Shown piece after piece: positions 24,112-34,874 of a stretch of DNA of 64,000 bases. How positions within the stretch are numbered: position 1 is the stretch's first letter; the number at the start of each line of letters is the position of its first letter. A program made the translations under genes and the position numbers. Source of the DNA: Brachypodium distachyon (taxonomy: Eukaryota; Streptophyta; Magnoliopsida; Poales; Poaceae); contig NC_016133.3 in NCBI RefSeq assembly GCF_000005505.3, positions 21,788,555 to 21,852,554 of the forward strand. Direction: 5' to 3'. Under the pieces are notes generated by a model, which had not been told where the DNA came from, searched no databases, and worked only from the letters and a program-made list of their open reading frames with translations.

Positions 24112-24990
24112 TTAATATAAGAGTATTTGATAAGCCATTGAACCACGGGAGCATTGTTCCTCGGAATCATCCTTCAGTGTAGTTAAAACTCTGCCTTCTC
24201 TGTCCAGTAGAGGTAATTGAGGATTTGGAATAGCATGAGAGCCACAATGTTGCTTCAGTTGGATGGCATGTTTTTCTTCAGGCAGCAGTAATTTGTAAGC
24301 GCTATCCCAAACCTGGCAAGAATGTAAGGAGCTTAGAAACAAGTTTCAGAGAATGTCTTAAGCTTAGAGCAGTCTGTATGTACGGTTGCATCTTGAGATG
24401 TACCTCAGATCCTAAATTCTTGTCATGGTTCTAGCTCAAATTTGAACTAAAACAACGATAGAAATTTATGCGGAGGGAGTACCATATAATAGAAGACATC
24501 TCAGACCTGTTCAGATTAGCAAAGTGCTTGATTTTGTTCTTAGATTCAGTTAGATTTTGTTTAGTTCTGGCTAGAATGGTTTGCTCAGTCTTCCATTGCT
24601 GTCCTTCATCAGCATTAATATCTCCGCGTATACTGAGCTCATTTAGTTGACGAGGGGAATATCCAAAAAGAGCCTGAAATGGAGATGTTCCGACAGAAGT
24701 ATGGTGACTAGAATTATACCAAAACGTAGCAAGTGATCCTATAAAAAAAACTTAGAAAGTGATAGCCATTGACATCCTTTCTTTGGTTCTACAAATGAGA
24801 TAGGATTCTAGGCATTGATTAACACTTTCAGTTTGACCATCAGACCGATGATGATGAGCAGTGCTCATTTCCGGTGTAACACTAAGGCTTTTTGAACAAT
24901 ACCAACGCTCAAGGCTTTGAACAATACCGACACTTCTTTGTCTGTCGTAGATTCTGTACCGTGGTGTAGTGAGAATCCACATCGGCCAGG
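24112..24990 (-). pseudogene. Decayed Ty3/gypsy integrase-chromodomain fragment
   Basis: Read on the minus strand, about 24990-24482 encodes the integrase tail: HHHRSDGQTESVNQCLESYL, then ATFWYNSSHHTSVGTSPFQA and LFGYSPRQL, as in plant Ty3/gypsy elements with (H)P(Q)TDGQTE and ALYG motifs. After a Stowaway insertion (24403-24479) the reading resumes as QLKQHCGSHAIPNPQLPL and, after a frameshift, RMIPRNNAPVVQWLIKYS, the conserved region at the polyprotein C-terminus. No LTR, RT or intact frame remains. It is a dead fragment between the convergent RNA-binding protein and photolyase genes. Confidence 0.85.
24403..24479. mobile_element. Short Stowaway MITE within the gypsy relic
   Basis: It starts CCTCAGATCCTAAATTCTTG and ends GAAATTTATGCGGAGGGAG, flanked by TA (24401-24402, 24480-24481). 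It belongs to the same subfamily as the palindromic MITE at 39782-39887 (TCCTAAATTCTTGTCA). Confidence 0.75.
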
Positions 24991-26221
24991 CCGAGATCCA
25001 GGTCGGTAGAGCATCCTAGGAGTTCCACTGCCTCATGTAAGGAATCCAGCAGGGATGACACCATGGCACATGATGCCTTTCCATCAGCTTTGCACGGTGT
25101 GAGAGTGGAGGCAGCGGCGCCTCCCGGATCCGGGCCTGATCGGGGTGTGATCGGCCATTGAGGCGTCGTCCTGCTGCACCGACGACTGAGGGATCGACGT
25201 GGTGGTGCGCCGTCGACCGGACGACCGTCGTTGTGCGACGGAGGGCGGATCCGGTTGAAGGATAGGACGGTGTGGCAAACTGCTCTGATGGAACGGAGGT
25301 GGACTTTGCAATCACTGGAGGGTGGGTCTTGGTCCACATGTCAGTGACCGGAAAACCACTATGGTCATGGCTACTGCCACCCACAAGGGGTATGGATATA
25401 ACCCATCTCTGCTCCGGTGAGTGGCCGCGCGTCGCATGCGCAGTGCCTCTCCTAGGCAACAGGCCGGGCCCATCGTTGAGGCCCTGAACGCGGTGATGTG
25501 GATGTAACATTAGTTTTTGACATTGTTCTACATGTGATTGTGGCTGATCCTTCCATGGCCGTGGTGGTGGTCATGGTTGGAACCGGTTCGGCGGCTTTAG
25601 CAAAAAAGACAAGCACATGAATCATACAAAGCCTAAATCTCCCCAGCATGCGGCGGTCAAAGTTACCTTTTTCTCTTACCCTCAACCCAATAGATCATGT
25701 TTCACCCATCCAATTTGTAATAGCGGTATAATTTCATTACATTTACATTACTTTTTTTTAATCACATACGGACAAACTCCAATAGCTTGTCCACAAAATT
25801 TCCGACTTGGCTTGGTTAAAACAAAATCCACTTCATTTTTTGGGTAACTTTTCCATTTGTATTAAGGTGGTTCTGGCATTTCAGCTTTTATTAAACAGTA
25901 CTCAGTAATGAATTTAGCAAATACAGAACGCATTCAAAAAGAATGTATAATGCTACAGATCAACACGTTTACTTGGATTGAATGCAACCAATTTTAATAA
26001 ATGCTATTTCGCCAAATTTATCAATCATCAGAGATTACAAGAGTACCAGCTGCTGTAACTGATGTGAAGTTTAAACCTATATAAGCTTTCTCTAGCTAAC
26101 ACAATGCTCCAAAGTAAAGTGCTCAGATGTTGACAGCAAAAGGACAAAAAATGTCATAAAACTATTCTAGACCAGATTCAAACTCTACGGCCAACTGTTG
26201 TAAGTAGCTGAGGACATGTAC
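24991..26221. other. Unassigned interval upstream of the photolyase 3' end
   Basis: A GC-rich patch (about 25010-25500) with overlapping open frames on the minus strand, the longest 164 codons, none with a recognisable domain. It may be further decayed retroelement sequence, but I cannot show it. From 25700 to 26221 it is AT-rich and should include the photolyase 3' UTR. Confidence 0.4.
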
Positions 26222-29200
26222 TCAGACTTTTGCATGCTTGCTTGCTGAATTTAGAGGTTCCTCACTTTTCCTCTTCTTGGATTGAGCAACCAATCTTTTT
26301 ACATAAGAAATGTAAGCATCGACATCGAATTTTCTCTTGCAACCTGCATAGTTCATGTAGCGTATCTTCCCAAATACCGGACGCTCCTTCCAACCCTTAA
26401 AAATTAGTAATAGCATAAGAATACTAGCAAGTTTCTGATTGTGGCATTCATAAGGTTAGTCCTGTGAAATGAGCGGAGCACACAAACCTGGTCATGGAGG
26501 CCACATATGGACCACATGCAACCTGCATAGCCATTGGGGTCCCTGCCATCTATCTGATACTGCAAGAGATTAATCTGTAAGATTTTGTTGAAAAACATTT
26601 AAACGTAGACTGCTCATGGACAACTATTACATAACCAAAACAATCTACAAAGGTATTGTTTTTGATAGGTATTACCAAAGTGAGGCAAGACAACCATATA
26701 CATAGCACCAACCATTTCAAAGCTTCTCCCATTGTAAAAAATGGTAGCTAAAAGTATAGTAGATAATCTAGTAAATAGAATTTATGTTGCCTCGTAATAA
26801 ATAATAAAACACACTCATCAAATGCAGGTGCTTGCAGCTGATGGTTAGAATGCATTCTCACGAGAACTGTAGTCATATAACGTTACATAGAAATTCTGCA
26901 AGTTCAATATCTTCCTGATTATGTTCGACGTATTAGGGTTATTAGCCAAAATGCAATCCAACTCTACATTGTGTGTCAAACGTGCATGTAAAAATTACCT
27001 TGTCATTTAAATATATTGCTATCGAAAGTGCTTCGTCAGGTCCACTAGTCCATTCTAGAATCTTTTTGGCCCAATACATTCTGCAGAAAACTATCATCTG
27101 AGGGCAGAGAAATATATTTTACAAAGAACGTAACTGCAGAAGCAAGGATATGGAAGTCTTTCTAGCCCCAAAGAAAACTTTTTGGCCCAATACATTCTGC
27201 AGAAAACTACCATGTCAGGGCAGGGAAATATACTTTACAAAGAACTTTAAGTGCAGACGTAAGCAAAAGATTTGGAAAAGCAGTTTTTCAGATCCCAAAT
27301 AAAAATAGAACTACCTTTTGCTGTGTCAAGGAGAAAAACGTCTAGCAAAAGCTTAGTACCAAACATATTACGAACTAGATGATGCCTCGCACGTTGTCGC
27401 GGAAATTTTTAGTTAACATACGTGAGCCCACGTTGTTTAAGGAAATTCTTAGTTAACATACATGAGTAAAAAGTAGCAATAAAAGAGTATCCATTGAAAA
27501 CATATAATGTAATTGTATGATAGATTATACATTCTTCACTTGATGGAAATAACTTGATGGAAAGTAACATGCATGCATGTGCAAAAAATATGAGTTTCCC
27601 ACTAAATAAATGTGTGAAGAAATTAATGGTGTGATGATGTGGCATACTTGCATGTTTAGAGAAATCAAGTAGTGGGTTTCCCCTACTTAGATATAGAAGA
27701 TTTTCACAATCAATTTATTAATTTCCACTTGCCCAAAATATACTTAGAACCTGGATATTAATTAAAAGAGTGCAAAATAAATTCTCTACATGTCATTTGT
27801 GCTGAAGTAGACAAAATTTATGATCAGAGATAGAAAACTAAACTAAATCATACAGAATTACCACATGTTTCATCTATTTCCTAAGGTCATGAATGACAGG
27901 ACATGCAGTCAGGAAAAGAGGAATCCGTATTCAATGGCACTGTAAACATATTCATTATAATTCAAAAAAAACAAAAAAGTACGAAGACCCATCTGCAGTT
28001 CAGAGGACCAATGTGTCAAATTATTGTTTGTTCAATTTTGCGCATGAAATCAAAATGACAAAATATCAAATACAACGTGTAAAAACTATGGTATATGAAG
28101 TAGGTATAGTTTATTTTACCGCATGAATCCATGCATTTTCCCATGGTGCACCATCTCCAGTTGTGATGCATTCCAGAGCTGATAAAGGTCCCAAAAAATG
28201 CAACTCAATTTGCAGGTGAGGTAAGAATGACTTTAGTATGTGCAGCAGAGTACAATACATTTTCTAGAACATACAGGATCAGCTGTTTTTGCATTTTCAA
28301 GTTGCTCCCTCCTGCAAGAAAACATAATTTCTAGTTAGCAAGCAACAATAGAAGGAGCCTTGTGCCCTAGTAATGGCAACCAGAAATATGCACTTGTAAG
28401 GCGCAAATACAAATTATGAAGGAGGACTGACGTGTAAATATGCTCTCTTTTATCGCCGGCATGATCTTTCAGTGTCTTCCTAGCCCACTCCCAAGCACCA
28501 GCTAGCGAATCATAGTGAGGCTGGTAATAGCAGAAGTTGTCAGCTAGTTCCCTCCTTATTATCAGCTCCTCCAAGAAAGCATCAACTGACTGTTTCCAAA
28601 CATTTGATGTTTTCATACAGATCAGTCATTAGTCTTTCACTGTCAGATAACAAGATGAATGTAACTTCAGCACAGACAATTCGATTTGAACTTTTGAAGT
28701 TTGGTAGCTATATACAAGAATAATATTCTGCCATTTAATATGTTATTCCGTTGCGTCAGGATCTTAATTCACAAACTTAACTAAGTAAACAATGGCACCT
28801 TCGGACTAAGATGGCGGCACTTCTTTGCCTCAAGAGCACATCTCTGTGCTGAAATATGTCCGAAATGCAGGTATGGCGAGAGACCAGACAAAGCCTTCGG
28901 CTTTGTAGGATGATTGCGGTCCATGTCATAGTTCTTTATCCTCGTGGTCAGGAACCCATCCTTGCTCCCCAAAAGTGTCTCCAGCGCTGCCGCCTCTCCC
29001 GGCTCACACCAGTCGATCTCCGGCACGTTCTCTGCCTCTCTGTTAAACATCTAACAGTCAGTTACCACTTGTAACCAACTCCACACTTCATGGCTCACAA
29101 CACAATTATATAAATCCATCGCACGATTTTCAACACCTGCAAACCCTGTCGATGAGCACATCCCAGTCAATGTCTTCCGGCAGCTCCCCGTCCCATGGCA

Positions 29201-30013
29201 CCACCTCTGGCAAACCGGGGAAATCAACCAGGTACCCGTCCAACACCTTGCTCACCTTGCTTCTGAAGGTCTTGGCAGAGTACTCCAGCTTCCCAGACGC
29301 CGCCCACACCGGCACCACGTTGTGTGCGTCCACCTGCGTGCAGATGCCCAATGCCACAAATCCCTCACCGTCCGGGGATTCCGTTGAAAATGAATTGCGG
29401 TACAAAAGTTACCTGGTGAACGGCCACACCGGCATCGTCACGGCGCAACTCCCCGACCACTGCGTCCAGTGCCTCCCGGACTGGCCGCAGCGGCGAGAAG
29501 TCGGCGATCAGCGCCGACGCCCCGAGCCGATGCACTAGCCCCGGGATCTCCGTGGGCCCACCTGTCAAGCGGAGTACTACTATTTTATTCCTTGGCCGGG
29601 AAATGATTTCCCCTCCTATAAGACCACGGGGCCCATATGTCAGTCTGTGATCGAAGAAAGAAGAGCGTACCGATGAGGAGGAAGAAGGGAAGGCGGCGGG
29701 CGGCGGCGTCGGCAGCAAGCCGGCGGAGGCCACGTAGGAGGAACCCGAGCTGGCGGCGGCGCGCGGAGAGGAGGAACGGCTTCGGGAACAGCGAGAACGC
29801 GATGGCGAGCGGGGCAGCCGCGGCGGCGGCGAGGCTCGCCGCGTGGAGGAGGGCCCAGTTATCGACGAGCCGCTGGTCCCGCAGCATCCAGTACACCACC
29901 GGGCCGGGCCTCGCGCCGGCAGTGGGCTGGCCCGGGTGGAGCACCCGCACGCGAGCCGGGTGAACCAGCGCCGGGCCCACTGGGCCTGGGCTTACGGTGG
30001 CCGGCGGCGTCAT
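26222..30013 (-). CDS. PHR: Class II CPD photolyase, 10 exons, 503 aa
   Basis: FAD enzyme that uses blue/UV-A light to split cyclobutane pyrimidine dimers; in plants it acts in nucleus and organelles and sets UV-B tolerance. Exons (complement): 29671-30013, 29413-29561, 29137-29333, 28799-29039, 28432-28589, 28275-28311, 28120-28178, 26999-27080, 26488-26559, 26222-26395 (1512 nt). N-terminal antenna-type domain: [15 protein letters not shown] (about 40-54), [17 protein letters not shown]. Both class II signatures are intact: [15 protein letters not shown] (about 315-329) and [20 protein letters not shown] (442-461), plus [14 protein letters not shown] and [16 protein letters not shown]. The Lys/Arg-rich tail QSKKRKSEE could be a nuclear signal. 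Start: first ATG of a Pro/Ala-rich extension. An intronic copy of the exon 8 acceptor lies at 27178-27200. Rice has about the same length (from memory). Very sure. Confidence 0.96.
27062..27266. repeat. Tandem duplication of the photolyase exon 8 acceptor
   Basis: A unit of about 88 bp starting CTTTTTGGCCCAATACATTC occurs at 27062-27149 and again at 27178-27266 (period 116 bp). On the coding strand each unit carries intron sequence, the acceptor CTGCAG, and the first 19 nt of exon 8. The upstream copy is therefore a decoy 3' splice site inside the intron. Confidence 0.85.
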
Positions 30014-30929
30014 CGCGCCGGCCGGAGGGAAGACGGCGTGGACGGGGCTACAGGGGAGAGGGAGGAAATGGAGGTGCGCGTTTGATCCCCGCCTGCGCTC
30101 GGTGTAGGAAGGCTGGGGCAGTTGGCCAGTTGGGTCATGTTTCCTTCTTCTTTCTTTGAGACCATTGGGTGACGGGGTTGGTGGTGTATGGACTGGGTCT
30201 TCACCAGGGAGATCAAAAGGGAGTGGGAGTTATGGCTAAGAACCCGCCACGTCCACCGCGAAGAAACGGGGTAGGGTGCTCGGGCTTGCGCATTGGATAG
30301 ACCCGGTGCATAGGTCGGGGTTGTTCTGTTGTCTTGAATGAATCGGATGGCAACGGCCGACGGTGATTGGTCACTCGAAATCTGTCTATGAACATGATCC
30401 AGGGAGCTCTATTTTGTTTGCGGATGAAGTTTGCGGCGGGAAACCTGGAGACACGAGCCGTCGCCGCCGAACTCCCGCTTGGATCGTATAATTGGTGTAT
30501 TGGACGGCAAAATCGTTCGGCTGACATGGGCCGTATGCCAATTGCCAACTAGTAATGGGCTTTGCCACTGCTATAGGCTTTTCGGATTAGCTTCTACTGT
30601 TCATGAGATTTGTTTTCCTGCCCCTAAAAAAAATATTGTTTTCCTTTGCTCGTGGTGCGAGTAAAATTTCATCTCATTCTTCCCAGTCTCTACATTAATC
30701 GACGCACACAACATTTTAATTGCAAATTTTTATAAGTTATACAAATCACTGATCATAGATTCGGAATATAAAAATAAGCCAACAAAAAAGATCAAACATA
30801 TATCTAGACGTCTAGTGTATTGACAGCCAGCCCAGTTGAAGACCATCATTCATGAATTATTTTTAATACATTTCAAACAATGATTCCTTTGTTTCAAAAG
30901 ATATTCATGTAATTCATACAAGTACAATA

Positions 30930-31051
30930 CTCCCTCCGTCCAATAAAAGATGTCTCAAGTTTGTCAAAATTTGTATGTATGTAACATGACTTAGTATATG
31001 CATGCATTCAAATTTAGTTAAGTTGAGACATTCTCTGTTGGACGGAGGAAG
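30930..31051. mobile_element. Stowaway MITE, about 122 bp
   Basis: It starts CTCCCTCCGTCCAATAAAAG and ends CTCTGTTGGACGGAGGAAG, with inner arms GATGTCTCAAGTT / AAGTTGAGACATT. The left TA is at 30928-30929; the right end is slightly mutated. Confidence 0.8.
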
Positions 31052-31733
31052 CATGTTATTACTGTCTAATCATTACTGAAAGAAATGAAAGACATTACTG
31101 CAGCATGACTATAGGTTGAACAATCCATTGTTATGTATTGTGATGCGATATGGTAGCACTTTTTACCTTTTACCGTTCAACCTGTTAGTTTGCAAAAACA
31201 CGTCTCCGAAAGAGTTTACTAACAGATTCATTTTCTACCTGACCCGTCGACAAGGCTAGTCAATATCAGGTGGTTGACAATGTTCTAAGTGATCTTAAAG
31301 ATTCTCATCTATTGGGGTGATCGCGGCTCGTGTCACTCTCTTCAAAACATTCAATTAAATTTATACAGGTTTGGTCTCTCGCAGCTTTTCTCCGAAAACA
31401 TAGATGACTTCGAGACCGTGGCATAGCCACATGGTGTTTGCCATCAACCCATCCATAGACCCCATATAATCGAGGCCCAAAATCAATTAATTAATTAAAT
31501 AAATAAATAATAGAGCTAGCCCACGGCCAAGTCTAGATGTCTTGTGTCCTTGACCCCCTCATACTGGCGTACTCCTTTTTCAACTCGATTACTCGAACAC
31601 AGGTGTGTTCTCCCACGTTCGATCTCTGTTTCGTTAATAAAACAAATATCGATTGGTGGGTTTTCACCGAGCCAAGCGCTCAAAATTAATCTGTCCGTGG
31701 AAAGGAAATTTGCCTTGTCCACCATGCTTTTGA

Positions 31734-31956
31734 CATGCATGCATCTAGCTGATTGGATCCCTTGGTTAGATCTACACCCAACCGTGGTTAACTAATTAAG
31801 ATTAATACTCCGATAATTTGCGTGAGCTACCAAAGCACATGCATGGATATGCATCATAACCAGCAAGTACCAAACAATCACATGCACCTTTTTTGTGTCC
31901 TTGCGTGGACGGTCACATGCGTGCAAGGATTGCAAAGCACATGCATGGATATGCAT
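31734..31956 (+). promoter_or_regulatory. RY-type motif cluster with a 24-bp direct repeat
   Basis: CATGCATGCAT at 31734-31744, and a perfect 24-bp direct repeat (31831-31854 and 31933-31956) with core AAGCACATGCATGGATATGC. CATGCATG is the RY element bound by B3-domain (ABI3/FUS3-type) seed regulators in plants. The cluster is 390-610 bp upstream of the first cysteine-rich gene. Seed control is inference. Confidence 0.5.
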
Positions 31957-32214
31957 TGCATCATACTGTACTAACCAGCAAGGCAGCAAGTAGTAGTGGC
32001 ATAAGCGATGATGAGTTGATGACACGGTGGGGGCTTGGTTCGATCCCGATCCGACATCTCCAATAATTAACAAATCAAGGAAACAGAAGGAACATGACAA
32101 GGGTCTCCCCGTAACATGGGTCCGCTGTTCGCTAATCTCGATCGCGGGGGTCTCCTGCACTCCACGTTACCCCTGCCCCCGGCCAAGCGCTCCCATCTAA
32201 GCTTAACTAGCGTC

Positions 32215-32221
32215 TATAAAA
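32215..32221 (+). promoter_or_regulatory. TATA box of cysteine-rich gene 1
   Basis: TATAAAA in the context GCGTCTATAAAACACGG lies 127 bp before the ATG, a good position for a short 5' UTR of about 90-100 nt. Confidence 0.7.
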
Positions 32222-32341
32222 CACGGAAAGCTAGAGTGTGCTAGGACCATCGATCCCGTCGTCTGCTAGCTGACTGCTGTCTAGTCCAGTACACTCCACT
32301 CCACCAATAAGCTAGCTTGATCTAGAAACAGAAATCGATCC

Positions 32342-32686
32342 ATGGCTTCGTTAAAGCTCGTCGCGGCGCTCGCGGTCCTGGCCGTCTGCGCGGCGACGGC
32401 TGCGGCGTACGGGCAGCAGCCGGCGCCGTACCGGCCGCCCAAGGAGAGCTGCGAGACGCAGAGCAGCTACTTCGTCAACTGCCTGCGGCTGGGGTACGGC
32501 GAGAACTGCTGCAAGGGCGTGGTGGAGGACCCCAAGTGCTTCTGCATGCTGGAGGCCGAGGCGGAGATCCACTGCGTGCCCGGGCGGAGGTTCAGCGCGT
32601 GCTCCGGCAGCGGCGTCGCCAAGGCCGTCAAGTTGGCCGAGATGAAACTCTCCTGCATGAAGAACCTCAAGTGCAAGCATGCCTGA
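32342..32686 (+). CDS. Secreted ten-cysteine peptide 1, single exon, 114 aa
   Basis: I do not recognise a named family. It has a clear signal peptide (MASLKLVAALAVLAVCAATA, cut near residue 22) and a mature part of about 92 residues. Ten cysteines are spaced C-x9-C-x8-CC-x8-CFC-x9-C-x8-C-x17-C-x5-C. The first six (C..C..CC..CxC) match the opening of the eight-cysteine motif of lipid-transfer/2S albumin-like proteins, but the rest has two extra cysteines and different spacing, so it may be a divergent member or a separate group. It ends in a basic CKHA tail. A TATA box and RY motifs lie upstream. A tandem paralogue lies at 34551. Transcribed and exported to the apoplast is the likely fate; molecular role unknown. 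Confidence 0.88.
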   Translation: MASLKLVAALAVLAVCAATAAAYGQQPAPYRPPKESCETQSSYFVNCLRLGYGENCCKGVVEDPKCFCMLEAEAEIHCVPGRRFSACSGSGVAKAVKLAEMKLSCMKNLKCKHA

Positions 32687-34550
32687 TACTACTACTAGCC
32701 ATCGGCATGCTACTTGTTTTTTGTCTTGTGTCTCTGTGTGCTATGGGGGTTGGTTGGTTGGTGTGTTCCGTTTGAGTGTGCGCTAGCTGTATTATCCGTG
32801 CGTAAACTATGTTGTTTTTATTGGTTATTATTATGTTACCCCGCATCGTCGTTTCGTTTATTGCACGGTACATGTGTCTTTAATTAGCGTGTCCTATCTC
32901 TACATCAAGGGCTCAAATTCATCCGCCCACTCAGTCCACGCTTCCAAGCAGGAAAAAGAAAAGTAAAGAAGAAAAACACGCCCGCACTCATACCGGCCTA
33001 TATATCGGACCAAAACATTCTTCGTTATCTCATCTTTAAACCCGCTCCTTCACGAAAAGAAGATGAAATGCCACGCATCGCTAATCTGCCCAATAACACC
33101 ATCGTCGATTCACCGAATCGAAACACAAATGAAACAAGAGGAAGTGACTGTGATTTGCTTCTCCCAAACCCACACACACTCGGTGATCACTATTGTCATG
33201 GAGGTGGATGACCATGAGTGCGACCAGACGCCATCGTCGCAGTCGGTGCATGCCCATGCCCCTGTTGCTCCTTGCTGTTTGCGGTGGTCGCGTGGTGCGC
33301 TACACCTCGTGTCTCCGGTCTCCACGGCGCTAACATGCGTGCCTCCGTCTTAGGAAGCCGCTCCCCAACGACAACGAAGGTGATCGAGGAGTAGGATCAT
33401 GAGATCATCTTCTTCCTCATGGGCGACGAGGATGGTTAATACCACGAGCTTTGCTTCTATGTACAACGGGGAGTAGTATTACGATGATGGGCAAGAGGAT
33501 GCAGTTGTGATGGATCTGGAGCACCGGATATGCTTTACCCTCAAAAGGGAATGTGATTGTGATGATGCCGTCACACACCACCTTTTTTTTGCGGGTACTG
33601 TCACACATCAACCTTCCGCCTCTCTCCCTAGAAAAACCCGATGCTGATGAAGCAAAGCGAAGAGTCGCGTGCGAAGCGACATTGGACCGTGGGCTCTGGT
33701 GGTGCATGGTGGCTATGACTTGATCTGTTGGTTTCGAGGGTATGGGGTCGTCTCAATAGCCACATGTGGTTTGATCAGCTACGTATAACTAACAGCCAAT
33801 TACCATGAATGGCAAAACTCTTCAAACCGTAAGGAGATAATAATGAGTCTGGACTGCACCTGAACCGACTCAAACTCGATTTATGCGAGGCGGGTGGTGG
33901 AGGAGGCGGAGCGTGAGTGGTAATTTCTTCTATTCCCTTTGCTAATGAAGAGAAAACCAACATTTCTTATATTTTTTTTTCTAGAGAAACATTCCTTATA
34001 CTTTGGTCTCCCACCTCTCCAAAGGAGACTGTTTCACTCCCCTCAACACACTTATACATGGACTTCCTCTCAAAAAGAAAAAAAAACTTATACATGGACT
34101 TTTGATGTTTTTTCTGAAATTAATTAGGATTTGGGCCTTCGACCCTTGGCCCATTTACTCAGATATTTGTATTCGCTCAAAAAAAAAACTCAGATATTTG
34201 TACGTTGTACTAAATCAAGCTGTTAAACATGTTTACCATATGTGTGTGGATTTTGCAAATACTATTTGAGAATGTAATTCAACTTCTCTCAGATCCTTCT
34301 AAATATTTACTCTATATATTGTTCTTTTCTCAATTTATAAACGGGCGTCGGGCCTTCACGTGCCAGCGAAAAAGGAAAACGACAATGGTCGCAACACGGG
34401 TCACATGATACGCTGCCGCTGTGCCGCTAGCGCTAGCTCGGAGCGCCTGTAAAAGGGACAGCCGACCGCTGTCTGTAGACTACTAGTACGCCACTAAATT
34501 CGATCTAGATCGACCCCAAGCTAGCGAGAAATAGCCAGACGCACACATCC
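32687..34550. other. Spacer between the two cysteine-rich genes
   Basis: It holds the 3' UTR of gene 1 and the promoter of gene 2, with no credible gene between. Frames at 33063-33707 are short and composition-driven. The leaders of the two genes share GCTGTCT-type sequence about 70-100 bp before each ATG, consistent with the tandem duplication including the proximal promoter. Confidence 0.5.
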
Positions 34551-34874
34551 ATGGCGTCGTCATCCACGAAGCTCGCCGCCGCGCTCGCCGTGCTTGCGCT
34601 CTGGACCGCGCTCGCGGCGACGACGGCGACGGCGTACCCGGCGGAGAGCTGCGCGACGCAGAGCAAGTACTTCATCAACTGCCTGCGGCGCGGGTTCGGG
34701 CCGAGGTGCTGCGCCATGGTGGAGAACCCCAAGTGCTTCTGCGTGGTGGAGCAGGAGGCGGAGATCCGCTGCGTGCCCGGGCGGAGCTGCCCGAGCCGCG
34801 GCGTCGCCAAGGTCGTCAAGGTGGCCGAGCTGCACCTCTCCTGCATGAAGGACCTCAAGTGCAAGCGCGCCTAG
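34551..34874 (+). CDS. Secreted ten-cysteine peptide 2, single exon, 107 aa
   Basis: Tandem paralogue of the gene at 32342. Signal peptide about residues 1-28 (KLAAALAVLALWTALAATTA), then YPAESCATQ. It has the same ten cysteines with spacing C-x9-C-x8-CC-x7-CFC-x9-C-x5-C-x17-C-x5-C. Shared blocks are ESC.TQS.YF.NCLR.G.G, PKCFC, EAEI.CVPGR and LSCMK.LKCK.A. Differences are concentrated in the signal peptide, the QQPAPYRPPK linker (absent here) and the CC-CFC and fifth-loop lengths. The coding DNA is highly GC-rich, hence several shadow frames. Function unknown; same caveats as its neighbour. Confidence 0.88.
   Translation: MASSSTKLAAALAVLALWTALAATTATAYPAESCATQSKYFINCLRRGFGPRCCAMVENPKCFCVVEQEAEIRCVPGRSCPSRGVAKVVKVAELHLSCMKDLKCKRA

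Larger units (their letters stand above)
30014..32214. other. Divergent intergenic region, photolyase / cysteine-rich gene 1
   Basis: It should hold the photolyase promoter (30.0-30.6 kb, GC-rich) and that of the cysteine-rich gene. Between them is AT-rich sequence with a MITE (30930-31051) and the microsatellite AATTAATTAATTAAATAAAT near 31486. I see no gene. Open frames at 30213-30664 are short and unrecognisable. Confidence 0.5.

Noticed and set aside
25016..25510. 164-codon minus-strand open frame next to the gypsy relic
   Set aside because: I could not align it with gag or any gene; several overlapping frames in the same GC-rich patch argue for chance.
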